The notes beneath the pieces were generated by a model. It searched no databases and was not told where the DNA came from. It saw only the letters and a program-made list of their open reading frames with translations. A DNA stretch of 39,799 nt from Deltaproteobacteria bacterium (GTDB lineage Bacteria; Lernaellota; Lernaellaia; JACKCT01), in assembly GCA_020845895.1 (NCBI GenBank), contig JADLEX010000031.1:1-39799 (forward strand). Direction: 5' to 3'. Both the position numbers and the translations under genes were made by a program. Within the stretch, counting starts at the first letter, position 1; the number at the start of each line of letters is the position of its first letter. Of this stretch, positions 16,856 to 25,113 are shown in pieces.

Positions 16856-16868
16856 GCCCCGAGGGGGC
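16856..16868 (-). other. Small intercistronic hairpin between DUF1302 and DUF1329 genes
   Basis: GCCCC and GGGGC flank a three-base loop, directly upstream of the DUF1329 ribosome-binding site. No T tract follows, so it is not a terminator. It could stabilise or separate the two messages, or be chance in GC-rich DNA. Confidence 0.35.
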
Positions 16869-16894
16869 CGCGGGTGTGCCTGCGGCAAGTGGAA

Positions 16895-18697
16895 TCAGAA
16901 CTGGTAGCGGATCTTTCCGTACACCTCGTCGCGGTCTCGGAAAAGACCGACGTCGTTGTACGGATCGTCGCCGAAGAGGTAGTTGTAGCCGGTCTCGAGA
17001 CGCCAGTGGTTGCCCGGCGCGAACTTGAACGACGCGCTGACAAAACCGGAGCCCTTTTCGAACGCTTCTGAGTCGAACAGATCGTCCGAGCCCTCGATGA
17101 CCTCTGCGTAACGCGGCACGTAGACCGCCGTGACGCCCGGCGTGAACAGGCCGTGCCAGTAGGTCGTGAATGCCGCAAAGACGAGCGTCGTCATCATCGG
17201 TGTCGGCACCGTCGTGTCATAGCCCGGCGCATAAACGATGTGCCACTTCTCGTTCACCTTCTCGCTGCCGTCCGCGAAAACCTCGCGGACGTACGGATCG
17301 CCAAGCTTGAACTCGCTGTCGTTGATGTCTTCGGGGTTGAAATAGAAACTCTGCATGACACGGAAGACCGTCACGGTCGACGACGTACGGTTCAGAAACC
17401 GCCACTGGTTCGCGCGGAAGAGTTCGAGCGCGTAGTCGAGTGAATGGCGCTCCTCGGAATGCAGTTCCGCGATCTGCTGAGAGTCGCCGGCGGCGACGTC
17501 GCGATCGAGCGCACGCCAGGTGCCGCCCCCCGCCATCACGCGGTTGTCGGGCGAATAGCCCGCCGAAAGCAGCGAGTTCACCGCGTAATTCACGCGCGGG
17601 GTCACCGCCGCTTCGAGCTTGAGCACCGCGCCGATCGGAGACTCGAATGCGTAGTCCAGTGAGAATCCGTAGGTGTCGATGCGCGGAATGCGCAGGAAGA
17701 CCTTGGCCCGCGTGTACCCATCGGAGTCCGCGATCGGATTCTTGATGACGTGATCCGGAATCGGCGGCGAGAGCTGGTGGCCGTGATACGCAACCAGCGT
17801 GTAGGTCATCTTGCCGAGCACACCCTTCCACCGCGCGCCGAGTCGCATGTCGGACAGGTCGTTCTTGGGATACATGACGACCTTGTCCTCGATCTTGAGA
17901 TCGGACACGTAGTCGTTCTTCGGAGCGAGCGGAAGTCCCCACGCGCCGACAAACGTGAGCGGTGTATTGATGGTGTCTTCGGGATCGTCGACGAGGGGGA
18001 CGAAGACGCCCTCCAGCGAACCCGACAGCGCGGGCACGTCGACGAGCGCCTTCACCATGTAAAGCGGTTTGCGAATGTCCTCGAAGCTCTCGAACGGCGC
18101 GAGATGCCAGGACGAATCGACGGGGTTGATGACGTCCAGCAACCGAATGTTGCCCATGTCGCCCCAGCTCACCTGCTGTCGACCGATGCGGAAGTTCAGC
18201 CAGTCTGCGGCATCGAGGTCCAGGTAGATCTCGCGGAACTCGTTCTCGGTGTAGTAGCGCTCGCGAACCGTCTGCATCTTCTCGGCCTGAACGTCGACGT
18301 CGTCGTTGTACTTGGTGTCGGCGATCATGTCGGGAACCTGTGCGTATCGGTCTTCCTTGAGCGCGCCCGAACGAACCCCGCGGAACGCCGCGTAGAAGCG
18401 GATGTAGTCCGTGGGCTTATAGTCGGCTTCCAGCATCAGCGTGTGGCGAAGCATGGACGGCGCACCGGCCCGGTCGCCGTGCTCGATCGGAAAGCCTTGG
18501 GGATCTTTCTTGTTGTGGAATTTCGTGTCGGTGAAAAGACCGTACTGAGCCTGAAAATAGCCGCTGAGTTCGAACTTCGGCGCGTCATCGCCACCGCCGC
18601 CGCCACCCCAGTCGTCGCCCTCCTCGGCGCGCGCCTGGCCCGACAGGCAGATCAAGAGAATCGTCGCGGTCATGACGGCTGCGAACGCGTGACGCAT
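16895..18697 (-). CDS. DUF1302 outer-membrane β-barrel protein
   Basis: A 600-residue exported protein with a cleavable signal (FAAVMTATILLICLSGQARA) and a short Gly/Asp-rich segment. A barrel follows, rich in alternating strands and ending in a typical C-terminal aromatic residue (GKIRYQF). Family features include FELSGYFQAQYGLF, LMLEADYKPTDYIRFYAAFRGV, DLDAADWLNFRIGRQQVSWGD and LDVINPVDSSWHLAPFESFEDIR; the GRQ..WG..NP.D pattern is the DUF1302 signature. It is presumed to sit in the outer membrane as the outer end of the RND/DUF1329 pathway. ATG 18697 is preceded by a strong GGGAGGAGAGG. It is followed on the same strand by DUF1329. Confidence 0.9.
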   Translation of the reverse strand: MRHAFAAVMTATILLICLSGQARAEEGDDWGGGGGGDDAPKFELSGYFQAQYGLFTDTKFHNKKDPQGFPIEHGDRAGAPSMLRHTLMLEADYKPTDYIRFYAAFRGVRSGALKEDRYAQVPDMIADTKYNDDVDVQAEKMQTVRERYYTENEFREIYLDLDAADWLNFRIGRQQVSWGDMGNIRLLDVINPVDSSWHLAPFESFEDIRKPLYMVKALVDVPALSGSLEGVFVPLVDDPEDTINTPLTFVGAWGLPLAPKNDYVSDLKIEDKVVMYPKNDLSDMRLGARWKGVLGKMTYTLVAYHGHQLSPPIPDHVIKNPIADSDGYTRAKVFLRIPRIDTYGFSLDYAFESPIGAVLKLEAAVTPRVNYAVNSLLSAGYSPDNRVMAGGGTWRALDRDVAAGDSQQIAELHSEERHSLDYALELFRANQWRFLNRTSSTVTVFRVMQSFYFNPEDINDSEFKLGDPYVREVFADGSEKVNEKWHIVYAPGYDTTVPTPMMTTLVFAAFTTYWHGLFTPGVTAVYVPRYAEVIEGSDDLFDSEAFEKGSGFVSASFKFAPGNHWRLETGYNYLFGDDPYNDVGLFRDRDEVYGKIRYQF

Positions 18698-18784
18698 ACC
18701 CTCTCCTCCCAAGCGAACGGAAAAAATCAAATCGAGGAACGGAAATTCGCCGGTCGACCCGCGCGCCCACGTGTTCGCGGATCG

Positions 18785-18812
18785 TCGGGCGGCGGCCGAA
18801 GCCGCCGCCCGA
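18785..18812 (-). terminator. 12-bp stem, UUCG-loop hairpin after the Asp-rich lipoprotein gene
   Basis: TCGGGCGGCGGC (18785-18796) and GCCGCCGCCCGA (18801-18812) pair perfectly around CGAA. On the transcribed minus strand the loop is TTCG. It stands 15 bases after the lipoprotein stop and about 90 bases before the DUF1302 start. There is no T tract, so it may attenuate transcription or protect the upstream mRNA rather than fully terminate. Confidence 0.5.
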
Positions 18813-18827
18813 TTAGAACTTACAGGA

Positions 18828-19775
18828 TCAGTTCGTGCAGAACGCCGCGTTCGGATCGGAGTCGTACACCACGGTCGTGATCGCCACGCAGTCGGCGCAC
18901 AGATACGGGATCGTATCGGTGGCTTCCACGTCGTCGATATTGGCCGTGACCGTGTACGAACCCGGATCGGCGTTGACGCCGACGAAGAAGCTCATCTTGC
19001 CGCCGTCGCCGTCGAGCACGCCGTTGGTGCCCTTGCCGTTTTCGTCGCCGATGCCGTCGCCGTCGGTGTCGCGTTCATCGGTCGGGAGCACGCCGAGCAC
19101 GCTCTCCTTGAAGTAGTGAACCTCGGAAACGCCCGGATCGAATGTCACTTCGGCGCAACCGACGGGATACTCCTCCGTGCCGTCAGACCAGTAGACGCCG
19201 CCGGAGGCGAAGCCCTTTGTGGGATCGGGGGTGATGCCGAGCAGGCCGGAAACGAGCGTCACGACGGTATTCGAAACCGCCAGGAACTCCTCGTTCGCGG
19301 TCCCTGTCTCGAAATGGAACTGATAGGTGTCCTTATAGCCGTTGTACGTGACTTTGATGGCCACGGCGCCCTTGGCGTCGTCGGGAATCCCAGTCAGGGT
19401 CACGAAACCGTTCTCATCCGCGGTCTCAATGATCGGCGGATCGAATGAGGAACCGTCCTCGTCGTTCACGGCTTCGACGGTCGCTTCCGGAAGCGGTGTG
19501 CCTTCCTTGAAGTCGGTCGCCGTTCCGCTGATCGAGCTGCCGTCCACCGTGTCGTCGTCGCCGGTGTCGTCGTCGGCGTCGTCATCGGCGTCGTCGTCCG
19601 TCGCGTCGTCGTCGGTGTCGTCGTCGGTGTCGTCATCGGTCGCGTCGTCGTCGCCGCTCGACGAATCGTCATCGTCGTCGTCGCCGCCGCACGCGGCCAC
19701 GAACGCCAGCGAGCCCATGGTCAGCACCGCGACGAGCGCGACCAGCATGCGCCAGAAAGAATCCTTCGCTTTCAT
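18828..19775 (-). CDS. Asp-rich lipoprotein with a carboxypeptidase-regulatory-like domain (paralogue of the next gene)
   Basis: A 315-residue lipoprotein of unknown function. The signal peptide ends SLAFVAAC, followed by an Asp/Thr stretch of about 45 residues. The globular part opens with SISGTATDFKEGTPLPEATV, which resembles the β-sandwich carboxypeptidase-regulatory (CarboxypepD_reg) fold, and continues through GFVTLTGIP. Then come QFHFETGTANEEFLAVSNT and GGVYWSDGTEEYPVGCAEV, and a calcium-binding-like DTDGDGIGDENG. The C-terminal part has two Cys (YLCADC) and a final FCTN. It shares this plan with the upstream neighbour. ATG 19775 has GGAGG about ten bases upstream. It precedes the DUF1302 gene on the same strand. 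Confidence 0.75.
   Translation of the reverse strand: MKAKDSFWRMLVALVAVLTMGSLAFVAACGGDDDDDDSSSGDDDATDDDTDDDTDDDATDDDADDDADDDTGDDDTVDGSSISGTATDFKEGTPLPEATVEAVNDEDGSSFDPPIIETADENGFVTLTGIPDDAKGAVAIKVTYNGYKDTYQFHFETGTANEEFLAVSNTVVTLVSGLLGITPDPTKGFASGGVYWSDGTEEYPVGCAEVTFDPGVSEVHYFKESVLGVLPTDERDTDGDGIGDENGKGTNGVLDGDGGKMSFFVGVNADPGSYTVTANIDDVEATDTIPYLCADCVAITTVVYDSDPNAAFCTN
19551..19690 (-). repeat. Low-complexity Asp-codon repeat in the lipoprotein N-terminus
   Basis: Imperfect GAC/GAT triplets with single ACC and GCG codons encode the Asp/Thr-rich spacer just after the lipid-modified Cys. It resembles the tract in the SGNH hydrolase at 3838-4035, though there the spacer is C-terminal. Confidence 0.8.
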
Positions 19776-19918
19776 GTCGTGTTCCTCCAATAGAGTCTTC
19801 AGTCGTTACGAAACCCTTGGCAGGCGTCGCCACATGGCGGCGCCGTCAAACGCAAGTCCCGATCAAACCGTGTCTCGACCGGGCAAATCTCGCGGCCGGG
19901 ATCCGACCGCGCCCCACA

Positions 19919-20830
19919 CTATTGAGAGCACCAGGACGGAGTCGGGTCCTCCGTGAAATCGCCCTTGGAAAAATAGACGTTCTGAATTGTCGCCGTACCC
20001 GGATAGACGCGCGGCATGACGTTCGCCGAGCTCTGCGACGCATCCAGCGATCCGCTGCCTTCCGCCTCGAATGTACGTCCCATGATGAGCAGGGGATATG
20101 CGATCTCCTTGTTCAGCGACACGTAATAGCTGATCGCCTGGCCCTTGCCGTCGCGGCCCGGGTTCGTCCCCTGTCCATTGGCGGGGGTATCGCCGGTGAT
20201 GTTCCTCGCCGCATTCGGCAGCGCGTCGTTCCCGAAGTAAAAAACGCCTTGGCCATCGTCGGGCTGGAACGAAATGACGCCGCATCCGATCGGATTTTCG
20301 TCGATCGGGTCGCCCCAGTACATGCCGCCCGCGGTCACGGCCTTCGTCAGGTCGAGGCACGGAGCGTCGTCGGTCACCTCGGCGCAATCCGGCTGCAAGC
20401 CGAGACCGAGCGCCACCAGGTCGCGCGTCGCGTTGCTGATGAGCAGGAATTCCTCGCCCTCGAGGCCTTCGAGAAAGTCGAATTGCACCGTGTCGGTTGC
20501 GCCCTCTTTTTTCACGAGAACGCCGACTTTCGTGATGCCCTCGGGAAGATCGAAGGAAACCTCGCCGTTCGCCGGCGACGTGGCCGTGACCGGCGGGTCG
20601 AACGGCTCGCCCGTGACATTGTTCACGAGTTCGACCAACGCGCCCTGGACTTCGGTCTTCGTCTGGAAATCGCGAACGAATCCGTTGAGCGTCCCCGCCT
20701 CACCGGTCGCGGATGCTCCGGACCCGCTCACCTCGACGATGTATTCCCCGCCTTCGCACGCCACGAACAGCGAAATCAGGCAGAGAACGCAGACGACACC
20801 CATGCCCACCGCAAAATGCAGCCGTTTCAT
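19919..20830 (-). CDS. Lipoprotein with a carboxypeptidase-regulatory-like domain (paralogue of the 18828-19775 product)
   Basis: A 303-residue exported lipoprotein of unknown function. Its lipobox is ISLFVAC followed by EGGEYIVEV. The body aligns along its length with the downstream neighbour: GTLNGFVRDFQTKTEVQGA, FDPPVTATSPANGEVSFDLP, DTVQFDFLEGLEGEEFLLIS, then GGMYWGDPIDENPIGCGVI and a final SWCSQ. It lacks the Asp-rich spacer. ATG 20830 is preceded by AAGGAGAAG, and a plausible promoter stands upstream, so it is probably the first gene of the long minus-strand block leading to the RND exporter. A link to that pathway is positional only. Confidence 0.73.
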   Translation of the reverse strand: MKRLHFAVGMGVVCVLCLISLFVACEGGEYIVEVSGSGASATGEAGTLNGFVRDFQTKTEVQGALVELVNNVTGEPFDPPVTATSPANGEVSFDLPEGITKVGVLVKKEGATDTVQFDFLEGLEGEEFLLISNATRDLVALGLGLQPDCAEVTDDAPCLDLTKAVTAGGMYWGDPIDENPIGCGVISFQPDDGQGVFYFGNDALPNAARNITGDTPANGQGTNPGRDGKGQAISYYVSLNKEIAYPLLIMGRTFEAEGSGSLDASQSSANVMPRVYPGTATIQNVYFSKGDFTEDPTPSWCSQ

Positions 20831-20895
20831 TACTGGACTTCTCCTTCGAGCGCTCGAAGCGGCAAGATTCCGGCCCATGCATACAGTACGGTGAG

Positions 20896-20925
20896 TTTTT
20901 AGCAGAACTCCCCGTTTTGCGTCAA
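20896..20925 (-). promoter_or_regulatory. Possible promoter for the lipoprotein/DUF1302/RND block
   Basis: TTGACG (20925-20920), an 18-base spacer and TAAAAA (20901-20896) on the minus strand, 66 bases upstream of the ATG at 20830. The rest of the 20831-21036 gap holds AT-rich sequence near 21000-21030 and no gene I can support. Confidence 0.4.
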
Positions 20926-21036
20926 GCACAAAGCGGAAAGTCCGCGAAATTCCGGGGATTCCCAGCGGGTTTTCGAAGGGCGCGGAAACGCGACGGATTT
21001 AGTCTATATGGTTATCGAGATAATTTAAATATCGGT

Positions 21037-21555
21037 TCAGGCGGGAATGGCGTGAACGAATCTCTGGAAGATCCGTGTGTGTTCCTCGCTGGGTGCTTCG
21101 AGGTCGATCCCGAAATGCAGTGTCACGACGCCCGGATGGATGTGCCACGGCCAGACAGCCGCGTAAAGCCGTACTCCGCCGGAAAACTGCCGGATGTAGA
21201 CCGTTTGCTCCAGATATGCGCCGCCGAGGCGACGTATGATCGGGTCTCCGGACAGCCGAGGAGCGAGGTGCCGACCCGGCGCTTTGGCCGGTGGACCGAA
21301 GAAATCGGCGAATTTGTCCAGATGTCGGTCTTCGAACCCGTTCAGGCATTCGATTTCGAGAGGGCTTCGTGTTCCGTTCATATTACGGACGATGGTCCCA
21401 GCGTGATCTGAAAAGTACTTGATGAGCCGGCAGAACTCGGGCAGCGTCTCCCGAGCGTCCGCGCTGAAGTCTTCCCAGAGCGCTCCGCCATCGTCGCTCA
21501 GGCCCGCGAGCCATTCCTTGCCCCGGCGAATCTCCTCGATGGGTACCACCGACAT
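21037..21555 (-). CDS. Protein of unknown function (172 aa)
   Basis: I do not recognise this family. The 172-residue product is predicted to be soluble, with no signal peptide or membrane helix. It starts MSVVPIEEIRRGKEWLAGL, and its middle contains NMNGTRSPLEIECLNGFEDR and a DKFADFFGPP segment. The C-terminal half looks β-rich (YIRQFSGGVRLYAAVWPWHI, VVTLHFGIDLEAPSEEH). The start is well supported by AAGGAGGCGGGG just upstream. The gene stands alone between the lipoprotein block and the divergent glyQ. Its flanks, and to some extent the gene, look less GC-rich than neighbours, which might reflect recent acquisition, though this is only an impression. Confidence 0.7.
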   Translation of the reverse strand: MSVVPIEEIRRGKEWLAGLSDDGGALWEDFSADARETLPEFCRLIKYFSDHAGTIVRNMNGTRSPLEIECLNGFEDRHLDKFADFFGPPAKAPGRHLAPRLSGDPIIRRLGGAYLEQTVYIRQFSGGVRLYAAVWPWHIHPGVVTLHFGIDLEAPSEEHTRIFQRFVHAIPA

Positions 21556-21803
21556 CGCCCCGCCTCCTTCGATTGCCGCACAATCGTCACAATGTCGAAT
21601 TTCAAGGGACCACTTGGGTCCAATTCAAATGATCGGCGAAATTCGGCCCGAACTTGAGGAAATTCGCCTGAGATTTCCGGCCTCTTCATCGATCACGGCT
21701 TCCCGAAGACACAACCGGCTGTAGGGTCTCGCGCCTTGACAACCAGATGTGGTGGAGTTAGAAGCGAAGGCGTTCCCCGGAACCCGAAACCACGCGGAAT
21801 GCC
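21556..21803. other. Intergenic region between the unknown gene and glyQ
   Basis: This 248-base gap holds no gene I can support. It contains a short inverted repeat, GGACC and GGTCC around ACTTG near 21610-21624, that could be an operator. The glyQ promoter lies at its right end. No T-box leader is seen. Confidence 0.5.
21736..21764 (+). promoter_or_regulatory. Sigma70-like promoter of glyQ-glyS
   Basis: TTGACA at 21736-21741, a 17-base spacer and TAGAAG at 21759-21764, with about 40 bases to the glyQ ATG. The -35 is perfect; the -10 matches four of six. Confidence 0.5.
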
Positions 21804-22685
21804 ATGAATTTTCAGCAGGTCATTCTGAAGCTGCAAAACTACTGGGCTGAACGAGGCTGCCTCGTCATCCAGCCCTACGATCTGGAAGTCGGCGCCGGGA
21901 CATTCAATCCGAGCACCTTCCTGCGCGCGCTGGGCCCCGAACCTTGGAACGCGGCCTATGTCGAGCCGTCCCGCCGGCCCACCGACGGGCGATACGGCGA
22001 AAATCCGAACCGGCTCCAGCACTATTATCAGTTTCAGGTCATCATGAAGCCCAGCCCCAAGAATATTCAGGAGCTGTACCTGGGCAGCCTCCGGGAATTG
22101 GGGATCGATCCCCTCGCCCACGACATCCGATTCGTCGAGGACGACTGGGAGAGCCCGACTCTGGGCGCGTGGGGCCTCGGTTGGGAGGTCTGGCTCGACG
22201 GCATGGAGATCACGCAATTCACCTATTTCCAGCAGTGCGGCGGCTTCGACCTCGATCCGATTTCGGTGGAAATCACGTACGGGCTCGAGCGCATCGCGAT
22301 GTACCTGCAGGGCGTTGGCCGCGTGTACGACGTGGAGTGGGTCAACGGCGTGACCTACGGGCACGTCTATCACCGCAACGAGGTCGAGTTCTCAACCTAC
22401 AACTTCGAACTCGCCGACACGGCCCGCATTTTCGGGTGGTTCAACGATTACGAGCGCGAGGCGCTGCGTGTTCTCGACGCGGGTTTCTCGCTGCCCGCCT
22501 ACGACTACTGCCTCAAGTGCTCGCACGCGTTCAATCTTCTCGACGCGCGCGGCGCGATCAGCGTCACGGAACGCGTGGCCTATATCGGCCGCGTCCGAAA
22601 TCTCGCGCGTCGTTGCGCCGAGGCGTATCTCAAGACCCGGGAGTCGCTGGGCTATCCGCTCTGTTCCGTGGGAGCCCGATCATGA
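21804..22685 (+). CDS. glyQ: Glycine--tRNA ligase alpha subunit
   Basis: The 293-residue catalytic subunit of the bacterial (αβ)2 glycyl-tRNA synthetase activates glycine and transfers it to tRNA-Gly. The sequence is a strong match to the family from the first residues: [91 protein letters not shown] and [17 protein letters not shown]. These are class II synthetase motifs of this subgroup. Length is normal. Its stop overlaps the ATG of glyS (ATGA). A promoter stands about 40 bases upstream. No ribosome-binding site stronger than GCGGAA is visible. Confidence 0.98.
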   Translation: MNFQQVILKLQNYWAERGCLVIQPYDLEVGAGTFNPSTFLRALGPEPWNAAYVEPSRRPTDGRYGENPNRLQHYYQFQVIMKPSPKNIQELYLGSLRELGIDPLAHDIRFVEDDWESPTLGAWGLGWEVWLDGMEITQFTYFQQCGGFDLDPISVEITYGLERIAMYLQGVGRVYDVEWVNGVTYGHVYHRNEVEFSTYNFELADTARIFGWFNDYEREALRVLDAGFSLPAYDYCLKCSHAFNLLDARGAISVTERVAYIGRVRNLARRCAEAYLKTRESLGYPLCSVGARS

Positions 22686-24742
22686 AAAACGAACTGTTTT
22701 TCGAGATCGGCACCGAGGAAATCCCGTCGCGATTTCTCAAGCCCGCCATCGACGACATCGGGCGTCTGCTCGAGGAAAAACTCACGGAGTCGCGGATCGG
22801 GCACGGAGAAATCGTCACGACGGCCACCCCACGGCGGCTCGTGGGGTGCGTTCGTGAGGTCGCCGATCGCCAGAGTGATCTGACGATCGAAAAAGCCGGG
22901 CCGCCCTGGGCGAGCGCTTTCGACGAATCCGGAAAGCCGACCAAGGTGGCCGAGGGTTTTGCGAAGAGCATGGACGTCGACATATCCGAGCTTCGCCGCG
23001 TTTCCACCGACAAAGGCGATCGCGTCGGCGTGGTAAAAACCGTCGCCGGGCAACCGACCTCGAGCGTGCTTCCGGATCTGCTGCGCGGTCTTTTCGCGTC
23101 CATTCCGTGGCAGAAGTCCATGCGTTGGGGTTCGGAACCGCAGCGTTTCGTGCGACCCGTCCAGTGGCTCGTGGCGCGTTATGACGGAAAACCCATTCCC
23201 CTGGAATTCGCCGGCGTGGCCGCGTCGGATGTGACTTACGGTCACCGCTTTCACGCTCCGAAGCAGATTCGGGTCAAGGGATTCGACGACTACGTGGCGA
23301 AGCTGCGGGACAGATACGTCCTGGTCATGCGCGAAGAGCGCCGCCGGGCGATCGCGGAGCAACTGAAAAAAGCGGCGCGGTCGGCCAAGGGACGCGTTAT
23401 CGAAGACGAGAAACTTCTCGACGAGGTGACGGGGCTTGTGGAGTGGCCGGTCGTCCATGTCGGCCACGTGCCGGATGAATACATGGAATTGCCGCGCGAG
23501 GTGCTTCTGACCCCGATGCGCGAGCACCAGCGGTACTTTGGCTTCGAGGCGAAGGATGGAGAGCTTCTGGGGCGTTTCGCCGCGGTCGGCAACGTCGAAG
23601 CGAGCGATCCCAAGGTCGTGAAAGCGGGCTATGAGCGAGTCCTGAACGCGCGGCTCGCCGATGCCCGATTCTTCTATCGATCCGATCTGGCGCAGCCGCT
23701 GGACGACCTCGCGCAGAAACTCGATCAGGTCGTCTTCCATCGCCGGCTCGGGACGTACAAGGAAAAGGTCCTGCGTGCCCAGGCGATCTGTCGACATCTC
23801 GCCGATCGAGTCGCTCCCGCGTCGCGCGACACCGCGTTGCACGCGTTGTGGCTCGCCAAGGCCGACCTGCTCTCCAAGACGGTGTTCGAGTTCCCGGAGC
23901 TCCAGGGCGTGATGGGGCGCATCTACGCGCGGCATCAAGGAGAGAAGCCCGAGGTCTGCGAAGCGATTTTCGAACACTATCTGCCGCGCTTCGCCGGTGA
24001 CGTTCTTCCTTCGTCGGATGTCGGCGCCTTGTGTTCCGTCTCCGACAAGATGGATTCCGTGGTCGCCTGTCTCGGTGTGGGATTGGCGCCGACCGGCGCC
24101 GGCGATCCCTACGCGCTCCGCCGTCAGGCGCAGGGCATCGTCCAGATCGTTCTCGATCGCAAGTGGTCGGTCTCATTGCCCGAGCTGATTCGGGCCGCGG
24201 CCGAGGCAAGTCGCGAGAAAACGGGAACGGACACGGAGACTCTCGTCGGGCAAACCTTGGAATTTTTCCGCGCGCGTCTGGCGGGATGGCTTAAGCAGGG
24301 CGGCATGCCGGCGGATGTCGTCGATGCGGTGCTCGCGGTTCGATTTGACGATCCCGTCGAGGTCGCCGCGCGATGCGAAGCAGTCGTCGAATTCTCTCGC
24401 TCGGACGATTACGCAGCGTTTGCGACGGCTTTCAAGCGCGTTGCGAATATCGTCGGCGATTACACGGACACGCGAGTCGATCCCGCCGCGTTCACCGACG
24501 ACGCGGAGCGCCGTCTGCATGACGCGGTGATCGAAGCCGAAAACGCCGTATCTGACGCAATGCGACAAAGCGACGTCGCGAAGGCCCTGCTCGGCCTCGC
24601 GGCGATTCGACCGACGGTCGATAGGTTTTTCGATTCGGTCATGGTCATGGATGAGAACGAAGAGAGGCGACGCAACCGGTTGTCGCTTTTGACCGCTCTG
24701 GCACGTCTCTTTGGCGGCATTGCGGACTTCAGGCGATTGTAA
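22682..24742 (+). CDS. glyS: Glycine--tRNA ligase beta subunit
   Basis: The 686-residue β subunit carries tRNA recognition for the αβ enzyme. It starts [19 protein letters not shown], the usual family N-terminus, and contains [87 protein letters not shown] and [14 protein letters not shown]. The C-terminal anticodon-binding DALR-like segment ends [23 protein letters not shown] 22682 overlaps the glyQ stop by four bases, so the pair is translationally coupled; the reading frame upstream of it is antigenic noise inside glyQ in another frame. Confidence 0.98.
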   Translation: MKNELFFEIGTEEIPSRFLKPAIDDIGRLLEEKLTESRIGHGEIVTTATPRRLVGCVREVADRQSDLTIEKAGPPWASAFDESGKPTKVAEGFAKSMDVDISELRRVSTDKGDRVGVVKTVAGQPTSSVLPDLLRGLFASIPWQKSMRWGSEPQRFVRPVQWLVARYDGKPIPLEFAGVAASDVTYGHRFHAPKQIRVKGFDDYVAKLRDRYVLVMREERRRAIAEQLKKAARSAKGRVIEDEKLLDEVTGLVEWPVVHVGHVPDEYMELPREVLLTPMREHQRYFGFEAKDGELLGRFAAVGNVEASDPKVVKAGYERVLNARLADARFFYRSDLAQPLDDLAQKLDQVVFHRRLGTYKEKVLRAQAICRHLADRVAPASRDTALHALWLAKADLLSKTVFEFPELQGVMGRIYARHQGEKPEVCEAIFEHYLPRFAGDVLPSSDVGALCSVSDKMDSVVACLGVGLAPTGAGDPYALRRQAQGIVQIVLDRKWSVSLPELIRAAAEASREKTGTDTETLVGQTLEFFRARLAGWLKQGGMPADVVDAVLAVRFDDPVEVAARCEAVVEFSRSDDYAAFATAFKRVANIVGDYTDTRVDPAAFTDDAERRLHDAVIEAENAVSDAMRQSDVAKALLGLAAIRPTVDRFFDSVMVMDENEERRRNRLSLLTALARLFGGIADFRRL

Positions 24743-24825
24743 GCGGATCTAACTGTCAGGGAATTCACTGACCGGCGGTCACTCGACATGACCATGGGTC
24801 AGAGCAGACCGAAAAAACGAACGGC

Positions 24826-24847
24826 GCGGCGGAATCGGCCGCTTTTC
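24826..24847 (+). terminator. Possible rho-independent terminator after glyS
   Basis: GCGGC (24826-24830) and GCCGC (24838-24842) pair around a seven-base loop and are followed by TTTT. The stem is short, so termination may be partial. It separates glyQS from the polysaccharide locus. Confidence 0.45.
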
Positions 24848-24936
24848 GCTTGCGCCGATCGGTCGAAATGGGATATTGACAAGCGACCCAACTTCCGGCG
24901 GCCGGGTTTTTGCGTTTTGTGCGCGAAGGGATTGGT

Positions 24937-25113
24937 GTGGAATCCCAAAATTGCCTGATTACCATGGCTTTGGTCGTCGTGGTCACCATCGTGGTGGTCA
25001 CGCTTCTGATCCTTCTCCGGGACATCGTGCGCTTCTTTCTGAAGAAGACGCAGGTTCGCGCCTCGTCGCAACGCCCTCTTCCTCGCCCTGACGTCAAGGA
25101 CGGTGTCCGATGA
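24937..25113 (+). CDS. Very small single-helix membrane protein at the head of the polysaccharide locus
   Basis: A 58-residue product beginning at GTG 24937. One strong membrane helix (MALVVVVTIVVVTLLILLRD) is followed by a basic, cytoplasm-facing tail (FFLKKTQVRASSQRP) and a polar end. AAGGG lies six bases before the GTG. A later ATG at 24964 would start right at the helix. Its stop overlaps the ATG of the degenerate GGDEF gene (ATGA at 25110-25113), which is good evidence that it is translated. Its position recalls small partner proteins of GT2 synthases such as PgaD, although PgaD is larger with two helices. Its role is unknown. Confidence 0.6.
   Translation: MESQNCLITMALVVVVTIVVVTLLILLRDIVRFFLKKTQVRASSQRPLPRPDVKDGVR

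Noticed and set aside
24876-24881. TTGACA as the -35 of a promoter for the polysaccharide locus
   Set aside because: No acceptable -10 element stands 16-19 bases downstream.
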